Assembly: GCA_020726505.1 (NCBI GenBank)
Contig: JAHLEZ010000010.1
Location: 558,001 to 622,000 of the forward strand
Direction of reading: 5' to 3'
Length of the DNA stretch: 64,000 nt
Origin: Leptodontidium sp. MPI-SDFR-AT-0119
Taxonomy: Eukaryota > Ascomycota > Leotiomycetes > Helotiales > Leptodontidiaceae
In this document: one piece after another, positions 1 through 13,500 of the stretch
Position numbering within the stretch: the first letter of the stretch is position 1
Layout of the letters: every line of letters begins with the position of its first letter
The notes under the pieces: model-generated
Databases searched by the model: none
What the model was told of the DNA's origin: nothing
Seen by the model: the letters and a program-made list of their open reading frames with translations, nothing else
Program-made: the position numbers and the translations under genes

Positions 1-2077
1 TGAGCCTACGCTTCTAGTCTTGCGCCAAAACGACACTGTTCCCTCGGACATGATTTTCCTTGCAACTGTATTTGCAAGGCTTCTGATACGCTCGTCGTCA
101 GTGGCTAGATATGTTGAGAAAGTTGCGAAGGTCTCCTCGAAGAACACGAGCCATTCCGGCCCGAAATTAGGGGCTCCGTTAAAGAGCGTGAGGGAAGAGG
201 CGTCTAGGAACAAGAGGATAGTGTGTATCAACTCTGAAGAATTGGCATTCTCGAGCGGCTTCAGGAGAGTGTATTGCTCATCTGCGTAGGAATCACGCCT
301 TCTCAATGCAGTCGCCTGTACATGTTAGTGTGTGCTGATATAGCCTGCTGGATTGACAAACCCTTAGCTGGACACGAATGAATTCTGCTACTTTTGTAAA
401 GAGCGGCAGATACTCTTCAGCATTCGTTTGTCTTGCAAAATGAGAGCAGGCAGAGATGACCGCAATTTTGATATCCTGGGGTGCATTCGGAGCCAGGCAA
501 ATCGGGGTCAGACTTTCCACACACGATTCAAAGTCCAGGTGTGCAAGACTAACAAATGCGGCACACATGAGAGCATTATCCATATTCGCCGCATCCATAC
601 TTGGATTATGGCGCCTAAAGACAGCCTCTCTCACCTCTTCCTGCACGTCCAAAGCGTAGCTAAGAATGGCGGCATCGCTGTCTAGGGGGAAATGCCGAGC
701 AACTCTCAAAACAGATGTTAAGCAGTAAATAGCGGTCTCGTTCCTGTTACGCAAAGCTTTCCTCAGCATTTCCAGAAATGATACCTTCTTGGCTATACTG
801 CTACTGCTTTTAACCTCCCGCATGTTGCTGGCGTATTCGAACACATCAGGGAGTAGAAGTAACAATGACGTCTGGAAGGGATAAAGAAGAGCCTTCCGCC
901 GTCCACCGTCGAACATGGTGTTTGTCATATCAAAGAGAGTTTCTGCACCGCCGTCCAGCCGCTTGTGCATGGAGTGGAGGTCAATGAATTCTCCCGGGTT
1001 ACGCTCAAGCCACCTCGTGATTAGCAATGGCAAGACTATTGCAACAGTAGTCTGGAAGGTTTTGCGGAGATGTAAGAAACTACCGCAAAGCTCTTGGATT
1101 ACAACACTTAGTTTACGGCTGTCGACCCAAAAGGAAGAAATGAGCCGAATCGATACCAGGGCATTCCTGTCATCATCGGCTACGAAGTTAGCCTGCGCAG
1201 GGTTCCCCGTAGGTTGATGGGCGGCTTGCTGAAGGGCATTCTTAAGATATTCAAGAACACGAGACCAGTTCGAGTATGACACGTATTCTATGATTCCTCT
1301 CGTGTATGCCTCGATGGCGTCGGACTTGTCAACGAGAAGTTTGGAAACTTCACTTCCGCTGAGGTGGCCATTGGCGAGTGTAGGATTTTCGGAGAGATAT
1401 GATTCTCCAGCACGAAGTCCCTTGAACGCATCATCGAGTATGTTGGTCGCAGGGAGAACATAGCTTTCGGGAACAGGCCTGGAGAACAACTTGACAGCAT
1501 CAATCAATCTCTTGACGAGATCATCTGTCAGTGGACCCGGCGGATTATCTCGTTCCAGGAGCCTATTCCGAGACGCACGTCTTTTTTGATCGTAGTTTGC
1601 ATCTGGTGAAGATGCAGCCTTTTTATCGACATCGGAATCCGAGTGCTCTGAATCCGAGAGCACTTCATCCTCCACAGCTGGAGCCCCTAATGTATTTACG
1701 CTCGCCCAATGAATCGAGCAGCATTCTGCGAGCAGTTCGAGGATATAGAGCTCAGAATGTAGGACGTGTATCGGGTGTGACTGTATGCTTTTGAATGGTT
1801 GCGACAGCTCTTCTAGCAGCTGGGTCAGCGCTTCAACCACAGTTCCAATACAGGCAGCACTGATGCCAATAAGTGTGGCGCGAGTAAGCACAACGATCTC
1901 ATCGCGATTGAAGTCATGCAAGGGCGTTCCGGTTCGATGGGGGAGCTGTAGAGAGGCATGCAGATCAGCCAGAGGTCAAGCTGAAGAATGGGGAGAATGC
2001 AAGGTAAGGTGGTTGCCAGTTACCCGTGTGGTGAGCCGGTCCACTAGAGTGACGACCAGGCCGGAGTCCCCATTCAT
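1..2077 (-). CDS. IRA2: IRA/neurofibromin-type Ras GTPase-activating protein, N-terminal part (partial)
   Basis: Large RasGAP that switches off Ras and so restrains cAMP/PKA signalling; only about the first 650 residues are in the window and the gene continues past position 1. Exons on the minus strand are 2077-2024, 1945-362 and 315 to the edge, with introns 2023-1946 (78 bases) and 361-316 (46 bases, CACTAAC branch site). Exon 1 encodes 18 residues starting MNGDSGLVVTLVDRLTTR and joins in frame to LPHRTGTPLHDFNRDE, which is why I start upstream of the first Met of the long exon. The visible part is the helical N-terminal region with an acidic Ser/Asp stretch near residue 110. The catalytic GAP domain, with its Arg finger, would lie off the window, so the assignment rests on the recognisable N-terminus alone. 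The third exon is open right to position 1. Confidence 0.8.
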
Positions 2078-3219
2078 GACTGAGAACAGACGCTGGCCTC
2101 GGTGCCAATGTGATCAGAAGACGGCAGACATGCGGCTGTTCGGGATGCGTGGAGGAGGAGGAGGAGGAGGAGGAGGAGGAGATGGGTGATGGTAGTGTAG
2201 GTGGTGTCTGGACGGACACGAAGCTCAAGTGCAATTCGAATTGCCCCGCCAGACCTCGGACATCTGCAACGCGACAAAAGGAGGGGTGGACGTGAGGGCA
2301 ATATGTATTCTCTGGGCACAGTATACCTTACTCGTTAGGTACCTATGCTGACAGGTCGAGGGTATGTATGCACCTAGGTAAGCAGACCAGACAGTGTTGC
2401 TTGCCACTGCTGTCGTTGGGGCTGGGGTGCTGGTAGTGGGAGTGGGAGTGGGTAAGGAAAGTCTGTCTGCTCGGAGAAGTATATCCTGAAAGACATCGGC
2501 GTGTCTCGACCGTAGCTGGCGTCGAATTCAGGTACGCAGGGCAGGCAAGGCCAGTTGCTGTCTCGAAGTGTTGCAAACAGGCTGCGGCGTGGCTTGACCA
2601 CCTGAGTGGTTGGGTTGGGTTGGTCAGTGGTGGGCTGGGCTGGCAAGGCCGGGCGGTTGTCCCAGGATGACCTGCATAAGGTCCGTAAGACTTGGCTGTA
2701 AGGCACTAACCCATTTAGTACCAACAACTACCTAGGTAGTCAGTGACTGTATCACATAGCAAAGCAAAATTTGTGTCTGTTTGGGAGCTTTTTGAGGTCG
2801 GTGCGAGAGAGATGGCAAGTTCCAAAAAGAACGATAAGTTCCTAGGTAGGCAGGCTCCTGTAAAGGAGAAGACTTCCTCCTTCCAGGTTGCTCTACTTTG
2901 ACGGAGGAAGGGAACAGGAGGTCTGGCTTGCTCCTGCGCCGAGACGGACTGACTACTATGCACCACCAACTCTGTGAGAACAGCTCCTGGGTCTTATCAC
3001 ATACACCGCGTTTTCACATACTGCAACTCTCATACTTGGGCAGCAAAAATAAGGGATAGGGAATCAATGGAGGAGATTTTGGTCCATTTTGCCTTTTATC
3101 CTTCAAACTATTATACACCAGATGCACAGACAGTACTACAAAACTACAGAAAGCAAGTTTGTTGTGAAATTGAAGATTCTTTGTTGCATGCCACGGCTGC
3201 ACAGCGCCTGGATACGTTT
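2078..3219. other. Intergenic: RasGAP leader/promoter and RAT1 3' flank
   Basis: About 1.1 kb between the stop of RAT1 and the start of the RasGAP gene, both read on the minus strand. It should hold the RAT1 3' UTR and the RasGAP promoter and leader. It contains a GGA repeat and short open frames with low-complexity translations, none with a convincing start, splice site or family resemblance. Confidence 0.6.
2151..2180. repeat. (GGA)10 trinucleotide repeat
   Basis: Ten perfect GGA units (TCC on the RasGAP strand), 74 bases upstream of the RasGAP start. It is a pyrimidine tract in that gene's leader or core promoter. The Glu-, Gly- or Ser-rich translations across it are artefacts of the repeat. 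Confidence 0.95.
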
Positions 3220-6200
3220 TCAACGCCCGCCGTAATTTCCACGATACGAATCTCCTCCACGTTGTCCTCGACTGTAGGAATTTCCTCGATAAGAATCGCC
3301 GCCTTGTCGACGGTCGTTGGAATTGGAATTGAAATCGCCATATCCTTGTTGGCCGCCGTAACCATGGCTGGGTGGATGGGAGTAGTTGTTTGACTGCTGA
3401 CCGTATGATGCATAGCCAGGAGGTGGTGGCGGAGGCCCACGAGCGAAGCCAGCCATGCCAGGTTGAGGCGGAGTCCAGCCTGGCGGTGGAGCGGGGAACG
3501 GGTTTTGATAGTTAGGTGGGGGAGGCCCACGAGACTGCTGGTTGTTGTGCGATCCATGATATTGATTAGAAGACGCATAGTTGAATGAATTTCGTCCTCT
3601 GCCGTTTCCTCTCAGTGGAACGCCACCATGGGATCGGCCTGACCTGGCTGCCTTGCCTTTCGTCTCTTCAATTTCGCTTTGAGTCAGTGCTGGGGCAGCA
3701 AAGGTGACACCACGTAATAGCATAGATTTATGAAGGTGTTTGGACTTGGGCATCTCGTAATGGACACTTGAAATTTGTTAGCTAGATTCCGATCCACCGA
3801 AAGCCTACATACCTGATTGAACGATCATCGTCAAGACTGGGCATCTCTCCACTCGAAAGAGGAAATGTCAAGGAACCATGAGGCAGATAGGACTCATTCT
3901 TCTCAACCTTCCCAGTCAGGCCTTCACTGACTCTTGGATTTAATTTGAAATGCGGGGGACCTTGCTTCTTAGAATAAAAGTTTGTGGCAATGTCTGCATA
4001 AAGGGCTTCGTGAGCCTCTGCAACGAGAAGAACGTCTCTGCCAACTCCATTGCGAGCCGCAACTTCGGGCGGCAACAGCGGGTACTTCTTAGCCATAGCG
4101 CTAAGCAAACGTTCAGAATCAATGAAGGGAAGGAGAGCAACGCCCTGCCAAGCAAACTTCTTGCCATTAAGATCAACAACGAAATCTTCAGGATAGAAAT
4201 CAATGATCTCGCTGTTTGGATCGGTCATGAGATCGTGGAAAGTCTCTGGTATAGCTTGCCTGGAGGCGGCTGGTAGAACACCCATCAGTTGCTCGAATGG
4301 TCTGAAAATTCTACCCTTTTCGAACGATATCTTCATATCAGCGAGATCGGAGAAATCTGCAGCAAAAGGAGCGTAGTGATATGGGTAATACCAGTCCCAG
4401 GATGGGCATCCTTGAAAGTAGTAGAGCAGAACCCATGCAAGGCCTTCGACATAAGCTCTTGCAACTTTGTTGCGGAATTCGATATCCCTGGGGTCAACTC
4501 CAAACTTTTGCTCGTAGTATCTATCGGCGTACCCCTCATCCCACAATCTTACAGTATCAGGTGGTGGTTCGTCATTTGGTGTCTTGGGTGTTCCGGGCTG
4601 TGGTGTATTACGTCCTGGGGTACTGCTGTCATCGTCAAGCAAATCTGCCTTACGCTTTCCGAGAGCAGATGCTGGTGATTCGGTAGTATTATCGGTAGCG
4701 CCTTCGGCTGTGTCTTCAGCTGAAGCTGTGCCGTTGATCTGACTTTTCAATGCAGCGGCAGCACTCTTGTTAGCTAGATTTGCCTTGTATATGGCGCCTC
4801 GATTGACGACCATGTCATGGGTCATGGCAGCTGCCTCCTTGCTGATGCCTGCACCTGGAGCAAATAGTGGAAGTCCTTCTGGTGCAGCGTTAGAGGGTCT
4901 GTTTTGTCTCCCATTCGACGGGGAATCCTGGAAACCGCCCCCTCTACCACCGCGGCCTCCTCGTCCACCACGCTCCCCCTCAAGCTTGCGGCGCTTCGCA
5001 TTAGCTTCCCGGCGATCCTCGGTCTGCTTTCTCCTCCTGAAGATGGCATCTTCTTGTTTCGCCAATCCGTCGAGGATAAATTGGGCTCGCTCAAGATCGA
5101 CATGGCCGTCCTTCGTGAGATATCCACCCATGTGAGGAATGTTATCACGCCAAATAGCAATCAGGGTGTCGATTCCATTCTCTCGAATCTCGAGACTAGG
5201 AAGGTGTGGTAAGAAGTCATTGCCAACAAAGAAACACATGAAAACCCAGTCATCGATGGCTCTCTCAAGATCAAACCTGTAGGGCTGGTCTGGAACGTAG
5301 AGCTCAGCGGCCAAATACTCTCTCAGAACTGAGACATGGAGCCAGATGAATGGTTTCAGAGCTGGCGCGCTGTCTTTTTCGTCGAATTCTCCATCTTTTA
5401 CCTTTGCTTTGCCTGTGCACTCTCTGGCCTCGTGTCCCGGCTGACCACACATGTGGCAGGTACGGGGTTTGTTATCCTGGGCAAAAACATCTTCTCGAAG
5501 AACACGGAAGTGGGGTTCGTGGGTTCCAAGCCCCAACATGATCAAATCTGCATCAAGACCATAGATGACATGGCGCGTATTGGGGTCGTGATCTGGTGAA
5601 GAGCGTTGAGACCTGATGAATTCCATAATTTTGTGTTCACCTTCACCAGGGACTGTAGAATCAGAGATGATGACTTTCATCTTGGCCCAGGCAGGATCCG
5701 TATTAAGCTTGTAAGATATCCAGTACCTCAGGCTGGCAGCTAGAATGTCCATGAAAGGCGTTCCAGGAGTGATTTCATTGGAATCCCAAGCCTTCTTGAT
5801 TTCGGGTTCTTCGATGTGGCCGCCTTGCGACTTTAGCATCTTGAGTAATTCAGCCTTATCCTCTGCCTTCTCCTGGGCCTCCTGGGCAGAGCGAAATCGC
5901 CGGGAACGTTGCTGGTTCATCTTGGCACGCGGAGCAACACCATCAATAGCAATCAATAAGAGCTTTCTGGGGCGAACCATGTTCACAACTCGATCTGTAT
6001 ATTTGAAGATGGCCAACATCATCTCCTCCTCATCTTTTGGGGGCGGTCTATCTTCGGGGTGTGAACATGGATGGACGATGCCGTTCATGTCGAGGTAAAG
6101 GTTGTCGAATTCCTCCCCATTTGGATTCGGTCCTCTTGTATCAATGGGGATTTCCTGGCCATCGATCTCACGAGGCTGTTCTTCGATCACAGGGCTGATA

Positions 6201-6362
6201 ATTTTGGGCTGTTGAGACGATTAGACTTGTGTGTTTGTGGAGGGAAGAGCTCGAGAACTTACGTATTTCTGGCTTAGCCAACGGAAAAGAGCTGACGGAA
6301 AAGAGGTCAGCAGCGTTCTAGAGATGGACGAGAAAAGAAGGGGGCAAACCTGGAACACCCAT
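3220..6362 (-). CDS. RAT1: 5'-3' exoribonuclease 2 (Rat1/XRN2), nuclear
   Basis: Nuclear 5'-3' exonuclease that degrades the downstream RNA in torpedo termination by RNA polymerase II and trims rRNA. Minus-strand exons are 6362-6350, 6291-6263, 6208-3813 and 3766-3220, with introns of 58, 54 and 46 bases, giving 994 residues. The two tiny first exons rebuild the family N-terminus MGVPALFRWLSQKYPKIIS. Visible landmarks are DMNGIVH near residue 55, the acidic DSTVPGEGEHK motif near 198-208, GLDADLIML near 231-239 (metal-binding Asp residues), and a CCHC zinc knuckle CHMCGQPGHEAREC at about 265-278, usual in fungal Rat1. An RGG/GGR patch lies near residue 430, and the last exon is a Pro/Gly/Arg-rich tail with SYRGN repeats. 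Transcribed divergently from USO1. Confidence 0.96.
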
Positions 6363-7083
6363 CCTCCCGTGTTGCTCGAGATGACAGCTGTGAGTTCAGT
6401 GCCTTTTTCGAGGTCGTGTGCAGCCTGGCGCGATCAATGAAAGAGAGGAGCAGGACGAGAAACGGGGAGAACGCGACGGCGGCGTTGCTGCGCAGAATGC
6501 AAAGGGTATCGTGTATTGCGGTACGGTATCGCAATACAAGGCGAAAGGTTGTGTCCTTGCAGAGTGATAAAGGGTGGTGGTGGTGTGGTGAGGTGCGACG
6601 AGGTGGAAAAGAAATAAAGCAGATGTGCTGCTTGCAGCGAAGGCAAGAAATCCACCTACATCTCAGTTAGTCCAGCCAGCCGGTTCAAGCAGTCCTGGGC
6701 GGCTGGGCGCGCTTGTGCCATCCAGTGCCAATCACGGCAAGTCGACCAGAGACACTAGCAGGGGTCCGGCGAGGCCAGATCAAATGCTGGGAGCCTCACA
6801 ACAAGTCGCCGTCACTTTACAGCTCGGCCCTCCCTCCTATTGCTATTATTACTACTACTAAAGTACTTCACCGGCCATTGTCTTCAGAGACAGAAATCCA
6901 TCTTCAGAATCCAGCTCGCTCATCTCGCTCCAAGCTTCACTTTCCCACTCGACCCCCCCCCCAATCGCAACAGAAATTGAAATGAGACGCTCTTTCGTGT
7001 CGTAAAAGCAAGCCATGCATGCTATTCGGGGCAGCCAATGACCCTCTGCATTTCTCCCTCTCTCAAATCCTCCCCCATCAATC
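6363..7083. promoter_or_regulatory. Divergent promoter region, RAT1 / USO1
   Basis: A 721-base gap between two divergent start codons. It should carry both promoters and leaders. A run of C residues lies near 6952 and pyrimidine-rich DNA precedes the USO1 start. I saw no clear TATA box or coding sequence. Confidence 0.6.
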
Positions 7084-9973
7084 ATGTTCGCAATCGCCAC
7101 TCCGCCTGCGAAGCAATCCGTCAGTGAAACAATAACCACCCTGTCTGGTCGCTTGAACTCGTCCACTCTCCTCGAAGACCGCCGCGCCGCTATCTTGGGT
7201 CTGCGAAGCTTTGCGAAAGAATACCCAGCATCCGTGGCCTCCGATGCTTTGCGAGGACTGATCGGGAGTCTCAGCAATGACCGCGAAGATGTGGACACAG
7301 TCAAGATAACCCTCGAAACGCTCCTTATGCTGTTCAACCCCAATGAGAGCAGCCCCGAAGCGTCAGAAGAAATTGCCCTCTGGCTTGCAGACGAGTTCAC
7401 TCAGCGCCAGGATAACATCACCCTGCTGTTAGACTTCTTGGATACGCAAGATTTCTACTCGCGGCTCTACTCGTTGCAGCTACTTTCGGCTATTTTAGCA
7501 TCTCGAACCGAAAGAACCGAAGAATGCATATTCACAGCGCCCTTGGGAATATCTAGACTGGTGGCAGTACTCGATGATAGGAGAGAGGCTATTCGAAACG
7601 AGGGTCTGTCTCTTCTCACGTATCTTACGCCAACATCCACCGAGCTGCAGAAACGGGTCGCGTTTGAAGATGCTTTCGATCGAATATTCAACATCATAAA
7701 ACTAGAAGGATCTCTCGTGCATGGTGATAGGATTGTGGAAGACTGCTTGATACTATTGGCGAACCTCCTTAGGCTCAATGTCTCAAATCAGTCCTTCTTC
7801 AGAGAGGCTGGGTGCGTTCCCAAAGTTGCATGGCTATTGGGTGATGCGGCCAAAGAAAGCAGTGAGCCAGACGTCGCTGAATGGGCAAAGACCCAAATAA
7901 ACCGGAACATATATGCCTTGCTAGCCGTCTTGAGACTGTTCCTAGTAACCGGCGGAGTTGGTGCCCAGGCAAACCAGGCTTCTTTTTGGCAACATGGTGT
8001 CCTTGACCAGGTCCTTCACCTGGCTTTTAGTCGCTCGACTGAGATGCAAATAAAAGCCGAGGTATGCCCAGCTCCGTTTTGATTCCTGTAATCGTGTGTG
8101 TTAACTTGTGATCAAGGCATTAATAACTTGTGCCGATCTCATTCGAGGCAATCCAGCACTCCAGGAAGGATTTTCACAGTTCAGAGTCACATCAGTCCTT
8201 GACGAGCCTTCTGATGAAGGGGAGAAGGGCGTCCTACAGAATGGAATTCCGCAGGTCTATGTCATTGATGGGCTATTGGACCTGACACTAAGTGTGCCTC
8301 TGATGAGCGCCTTCGATTCTAGACTTGCTGCGTGCGAATGCATCAAAGCATATTTCCACAACCATCCTGTAATCCGAAAGCATTTTCTCCGTCGTGCTAT
8401 TGATGGACATACTGCAGGAGCAGACGAGACTGCCAATGTCTTAACGACCCTTCTCCAACCTTTGGACAGCCAGGCGTCGAGCGATCCGTACCGGTATTGG
8501 TTCGCAGCAGTTATCTTGTTCCATTTGGTTTATGAAGATGCAAATGCCAAAAGTCTGGCAATGAGCGTCGCCGAAGGAGATGCCGCTCAAGGAGAAGAAG
8601 TAGTGACTTGCCTTCAGACACTTACTGGCAACCTTGTGGTCGGAATTCAAAGAAATTTGGACGAGCGGGTACTTGTGGCTTACCTAATGCTTCTATGTGG
8701 GTGGTTGTTTGAGGACCCCGACGGTGTAAACGACTTCCTTGGTGAGGGGAGTAACCTCCAAAGTTTGGTACAGGCCGTTTCAAGTAGTGTGGGAGACGGT
8801 GTCATGGTACAGGGCCTGTGTGCTATACTTCTTGGGATAGTATACGAGTTTTCAACCAAGGACTCGCCGGTTCCAAGGGCGACGATACATCCAATAATTG
8901 CTTCGCAGATGGGCCGAGAGAAGTACATTGACCGGCTGACGAAGTTGAGAGGCCACCCTCTCCTCCGTGATTTCGAGGTGCTTCCACAGAAACTCAGTTC
9001 CGCACAGCCTAGTGGTCTCCCGGAAGTCTTCTTCGATACCACCTTTGTTGATTTTGTCAAAGACAACTTTAGCCGCTTACTTCGCGTAATCGACCGCGAT
9101 CCTGGGATGGAGATACCCGTCATTGCGAACGGAGTACAGAAGGGCATATCTCGCGAGATGGTTGACTCATTACGGTCACAGCTAGAGGAGAAAGAACAGG
9201 CCCTGCAGAAAGCGCAGGAGGAGGTTGTATCTCTGGGAAGGCAATTGGGACAAGAGCAGGCCGACCATCGACGGGACAAGGAAAAGTTCGCCGTAGAACT
9301 GACAAGGATCAAGAATGTAAATGACGCCTTACAGCGGCATCACGACGATGATATGAAGTATGAAGTCCCCTACTCCTATTCTGTTTACGATGTTGATGAA
9401 GTTAGGAAACTACAAGCCGAACAAACCCGTGTAACCCAGGACCACCAGAGACAACTTGAACGTGTCCAAAAGACCTCTGAAGCGAATGCTGACAGAATAC
9501 GGAAACGAACAGAGGCTGAGATAGGCGACCTCCAAATTAAAATCGGTAAACTGGATGCTGATCTTGCAAAGGTAACGATATACCTTGCATCACTAAACTT
9601 GAGGTTTCTCTCTGACACATTCTAGGCGAATAAAGACCATCTTCAGGATCTTCAGACTGCACATCTCGAATATCAGTCACACAACACTGAGCAAGCAGCA
9701 CGTTTGCAGCGTGCTGAAGAGAAAGCAAAGGACCTGGAGGCGAGAGGCGATGCCGCTACGGAGAACGCCACCAGAGCTGCAGCCTCACTGGCTGAGAAGG
9801 AACAGGAGAAGCAAGCCGTCCAAAGTGAGCTGGACGACTTGTTGATGGTATTTGGTGATATGGAAGACAAAGTCAAACAATACAGGGACCGACTGAAAGC
9901 TCTCGGGGAGAGTGTGTCTGATGGAGAGGACGAGGATGATGACGAGGAAGATGGGGACGACGGGGTAGACTGA
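7084..9973 (+). CDS. USO1: Vesicle-tethering protein Uso1/p115
   Basis: Golgin that tethers ER-derived COPII vesicles at the cis-Golgi together with the Ypt1/Rab1 GTPase. Exons are 7084-8061, 8117-9571 and 9626-9973 (introns of 55 and 54 bases), giving 926 residues. The first ~660 residues form the helical armadillo-type globular head, including the well-conserved LEDRRAAILGLRSFAKEYP segment near residues 30-50. From about residue 670 the sequence turns into a Gln/Glu/Lys-rich coiled coil, and it ends in a strongly acidic tail of Asp and Glu, the usual p115 C-terminus. The coiled coil is much shorter than in the yeast protein, as expected for filamentous fungi. The start is the first ATG of the open frame, and the N-terminus matches what I remember of this family. 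Confidence 0.93.
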
Positions 9974-10580
9974 GGGAGAGGCGCAGTTTGTATCATAGTA
10001 TGGATATAGCACAACTTGGCGTACAAAATAGAGACAGGAACCGTCCCATTTGAGGATCAGTTCAGAAGACATTCCAACAGTAAACAATTGTTTGCGCATA
10101 GCGTTTGTGGAAATGGAACGACCGGCAGGAAGATAGAAAAGCTATTGCAGTGTCCATAGTTGCATTACCTTAGGACATCTTCAAGCTATGAGCTGCTTGG
10201 CGTGAGACTTCCGACCAATATTGTGTGCCGTTGATTTGGATATCAGAAGGTGCCTTTTTGCCTCTCAAAGGTACGCTGTACGAAGTATGCTGGGCTGACA
10301 GGCCAGGAGAAGGCTGAAGCCGAAGCGCACAAGGCTGTGCGATACTCGATGTTGATTGGCCGCTCGCTTGTTGCCCTTGCACTTCAAAATCAAAGAGTCA
10401 CCGCGGGGTATTGACTCGACTCAACTTTAAAACACTGTTGATACCCTTCAACTCTGCAAGCTCCTTCAAAAGTTAGCAGTAGACTTGAAGACGATCCGAA
10501 CACGACTCGGCCGTACCACACCGTGCATTTCGGTGCTTCTGTGCACTTTTAACTGCTCGCAACATCCCTCCACCGCCAAA
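9974..10580. other. Intergenic: USO1 3' flank and ILS1 promoter
   Basis: 607 bases between tandem plus-strand genes. An ATG at 10485 lies in frame with the ILS1 start and adds 32 residues with no acidic side chain (see findings). Otherwise I see no coding or RNA gene. Confidence 0.6.
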
Positions 10581-13500
10581 ATGAGCATCGACTTTCCGAA
10601 GGAAGAGGAGACTGTCCTACAGCGGTGGAAAGAGATTGATGCCTTCCAACGGCAATTAGAACTTTCGAAGGACCGACCTTCGTATACCTTCTACGATGGA
10701 CCGCCTTTTGCTACGTAGGTTACAACCCGGGTTCTTGCGCATCGTTGAACACGATGGCGGGGTATCGTTTGCAGCAGATTACTGACCTGCCCAGCGGATT
10801 GCCTCATTATGGCCATCTTCTGGCTTCCACGATCAAGGATATCATTCCCCGATACTGGTCGATGAAAGGCTACCATGTGGAGAGACGGTTTGGGTGGGAT
10901 ACACATGGTCTTCCGATCGAGCACGAGATTGACAAGAAGCTTGGAATTACAGGCAAGGCTGCAGTCATGGAGCTGGGATTGGAGAAATACAACGCGGAAT
11001 GCAGAGCTATTGTTATGAGATTCTCAGCAGAGTGGAGGACCACTATCGACAGACTTGGACGATGGATTGATTTCGACAATGACTATAAGGTAAGCTCCCG
11101 GTGACTCGAAATTCTGGGAATTGGGAGCTGGTAGTTAATAACGTCCCAGACGATGGACCCAAAATTCATGGAATCTGCGTGGTGGGTTTTTAAGACCATC
11201 TTCGACAAAGGGGCTGTATACCAAGGCTATCGAGTCATGCCATATTCGACAGCCCTCACCACAGCGCTCTCGAACTTCGAAGCAAACCAAAATTACCAAG
11301 AAATCACCGATCCCGCAGTTGTGGTCTCGTTCCCACTTCTGGACGACCCAACTACTTGCCTCCTCGCATGGACAACTACACCATGGACGCTGCCCTCCCA
11401 CACCGCGCTTGCCGCACACCCCGACTTCGAGTATGTCAAGATCCACGATGAGCTGAGTGGAAAGAATTACATTCTGCTGGAGAAGTTACTGGGTACCTTG
11501 TACAAGGATGTCAAGAAAGCTAAGTTCAAGATTGTCCAAAAGATCAAGGGCAGCGAAATGCTGGGCTGGAAGTACGAGCCATTGTTCGACTACTTCTACG
11601 ACGAGTTCAAGGATTATGGATTCCGGGTATTCAATGCCACCTATGTCACGGATGACAGCGGTGTTGGTATTGTGCATCAAGCACCGGCTTTTGGTGAAGA
11701 GGATTACAACGTCGCAATGGAAAATGGTGTCATCAGCGAAAAGCGCCCACCCCCAAATCCAGTCGATGAGAGAGGCCATTTCACTTCAGTGGTACGCGAT
11801 TTCGCAAACCAGCATGTCAAGACTGCAGACAGGGCCATTATCAAATATCTAAAGGGAATTGGGAGGCTTGTCGTTGACTCTCAGATCAGACATAGCTACC
11901 CAATGTGTCCTCGATCAGATACGCCTTTGATCTACCGAGCTGTTCCATCCTGGTTCATCAGAATTCCCGAGATTGTACCCCAGATGCTGAAAAACATTGA
12001 GGGATCTCACTGGGTACCATCCTTTGTCAAGGAGAAGCGATTTGCGAACTGGATCAGCGGAGCCCGTGACTGGAACGTCTCTCGTAACAGGTACTGGGGA
12101 ACACCGATCCCTCTTTGGGTCAGTGATGATTTAGAGGAGAAGGTTTGTATTGGCAGCATTGCTGAGCTGAAGGAACTCAGTGGCTACCAGGGCGAGCTGA
12201 CAGATCTGCACCGGGACACAATCGACCACATTACCATCCCGAGTAAGATGGGCAAGGGGCAATTGAAGCGCATTGAGGAGGTGTTCGATTGTTGGTTCGA
12301 GTCAGGAAGCATGCCATATGCCAGTCAGCATTATCCATTTGAGAACAAGGAGAAATTCGAGAAGTCATTCCCTGGAGATTTCATTGCAGAAGGTTTAGAC
12401 CAAACGAGAGGTTGGTTCTATACGCTCTTGGTGCTCGGGACCCATTTGTTTGGCGTTATTCCTTTCAAGAATTGCGTTGTCAACGGTATCGTGCTGGCCG
12501 AGGATGGAAAGAAGATGTCGAAGCGACTGAAAAACTACCCCGATCCATCCATTGTCATGAGCAAGTACGGCTCTGACGCTCTACGCCTTTACTTGATCAA
12601 CTCACCTGTCGTCCGAGCCGAGCCATTACGCTTCAAAGAAGCTGGAGTCAAGGAAGTTGTCGCCAAGGTCTTGCTGCCGTTGTGGAACAGCTACAAGTTT
12701 TTCGAAGGACAGGTCGCCCTCCTGAAGAAGATTGAAAACATTGACTACTGCTTCGATCCAGCTGCGGAGGCCACAAACACAAATGTTATGGATAGGTGGA
12801 TTTTGGCAAGTTGTCAAAGTCTTCTCAAGTTTGTCAACGAGGAGATGGCAGGTGAGAACATCTCATGCGCCTTGTGCTTTCATTTACTGACCTGGACGCA
12901 GGTTATCGTCTTTACACTGTCGTTCCTCGACTTCTAGATCTCATCGACAACACAACGAATTGGTACATCCGATTCAATCGGAAGCGTCTAAAGGGTGAAC
13001 TTGGTCTCGATGACACTAAGCACGCCCTGAATACTCTTTTCGAAGTCCTCTTCACCCTCGTCAAAGGACTAGCTCCCTTCACTCCCTTCATCACAGACAC
13101 CATCTACCAGCGCTTGCTGCCACACATCCCCAAAAACCTGCAAGGAGAAGATGCTCGCAGTGTCCACTTTCTATCATTTCCTGATGTCAGAGAGGAACTC
13201 TTCAATGTGGAAATTGAGCGTCGTGTTGGCCGAATGCAGCGTGTCATAGAATTGGCACGAGTATCGAGAGAACGCCGAACCATCGGCCTCAAGACTCCCC
13301 TTAAGAGCCTGATTGTTATCCACCCCGACCCAGTCTACCTGGAAGATGTTCGGTCTCTCGAGGGTTACATCACGGAAGAGCTCAACATCCAGGAACTGGT
13401 TCTGTCTTCGGATGAGGCTAAATACAATGTGCAATACAGCGTGTCCGCTGACTGGCCAGTTCTCGGGAAGAAGCTCAAGAAGGATGTACAGAAAGTCAAG

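Noticed and set aside
1785..2189. 134-codon plus-strand frame ending in poly-Gly
   Set aside because: Antisense to the RasGAP exons; the Gly run is the GGA repeat.
3144..3578. 144-codon minus-strand frame overlapping the RAT1 tail
   Set aside because: Different frame of the low-complexity last exon of RAT1; no independent start or domain.
8680..9312. 210-codon minus-strand frame
   Set aside because: Antisense to the USO1 coding exon; composition is that of a shadow frame (Ser/Arg/Cys-rich).
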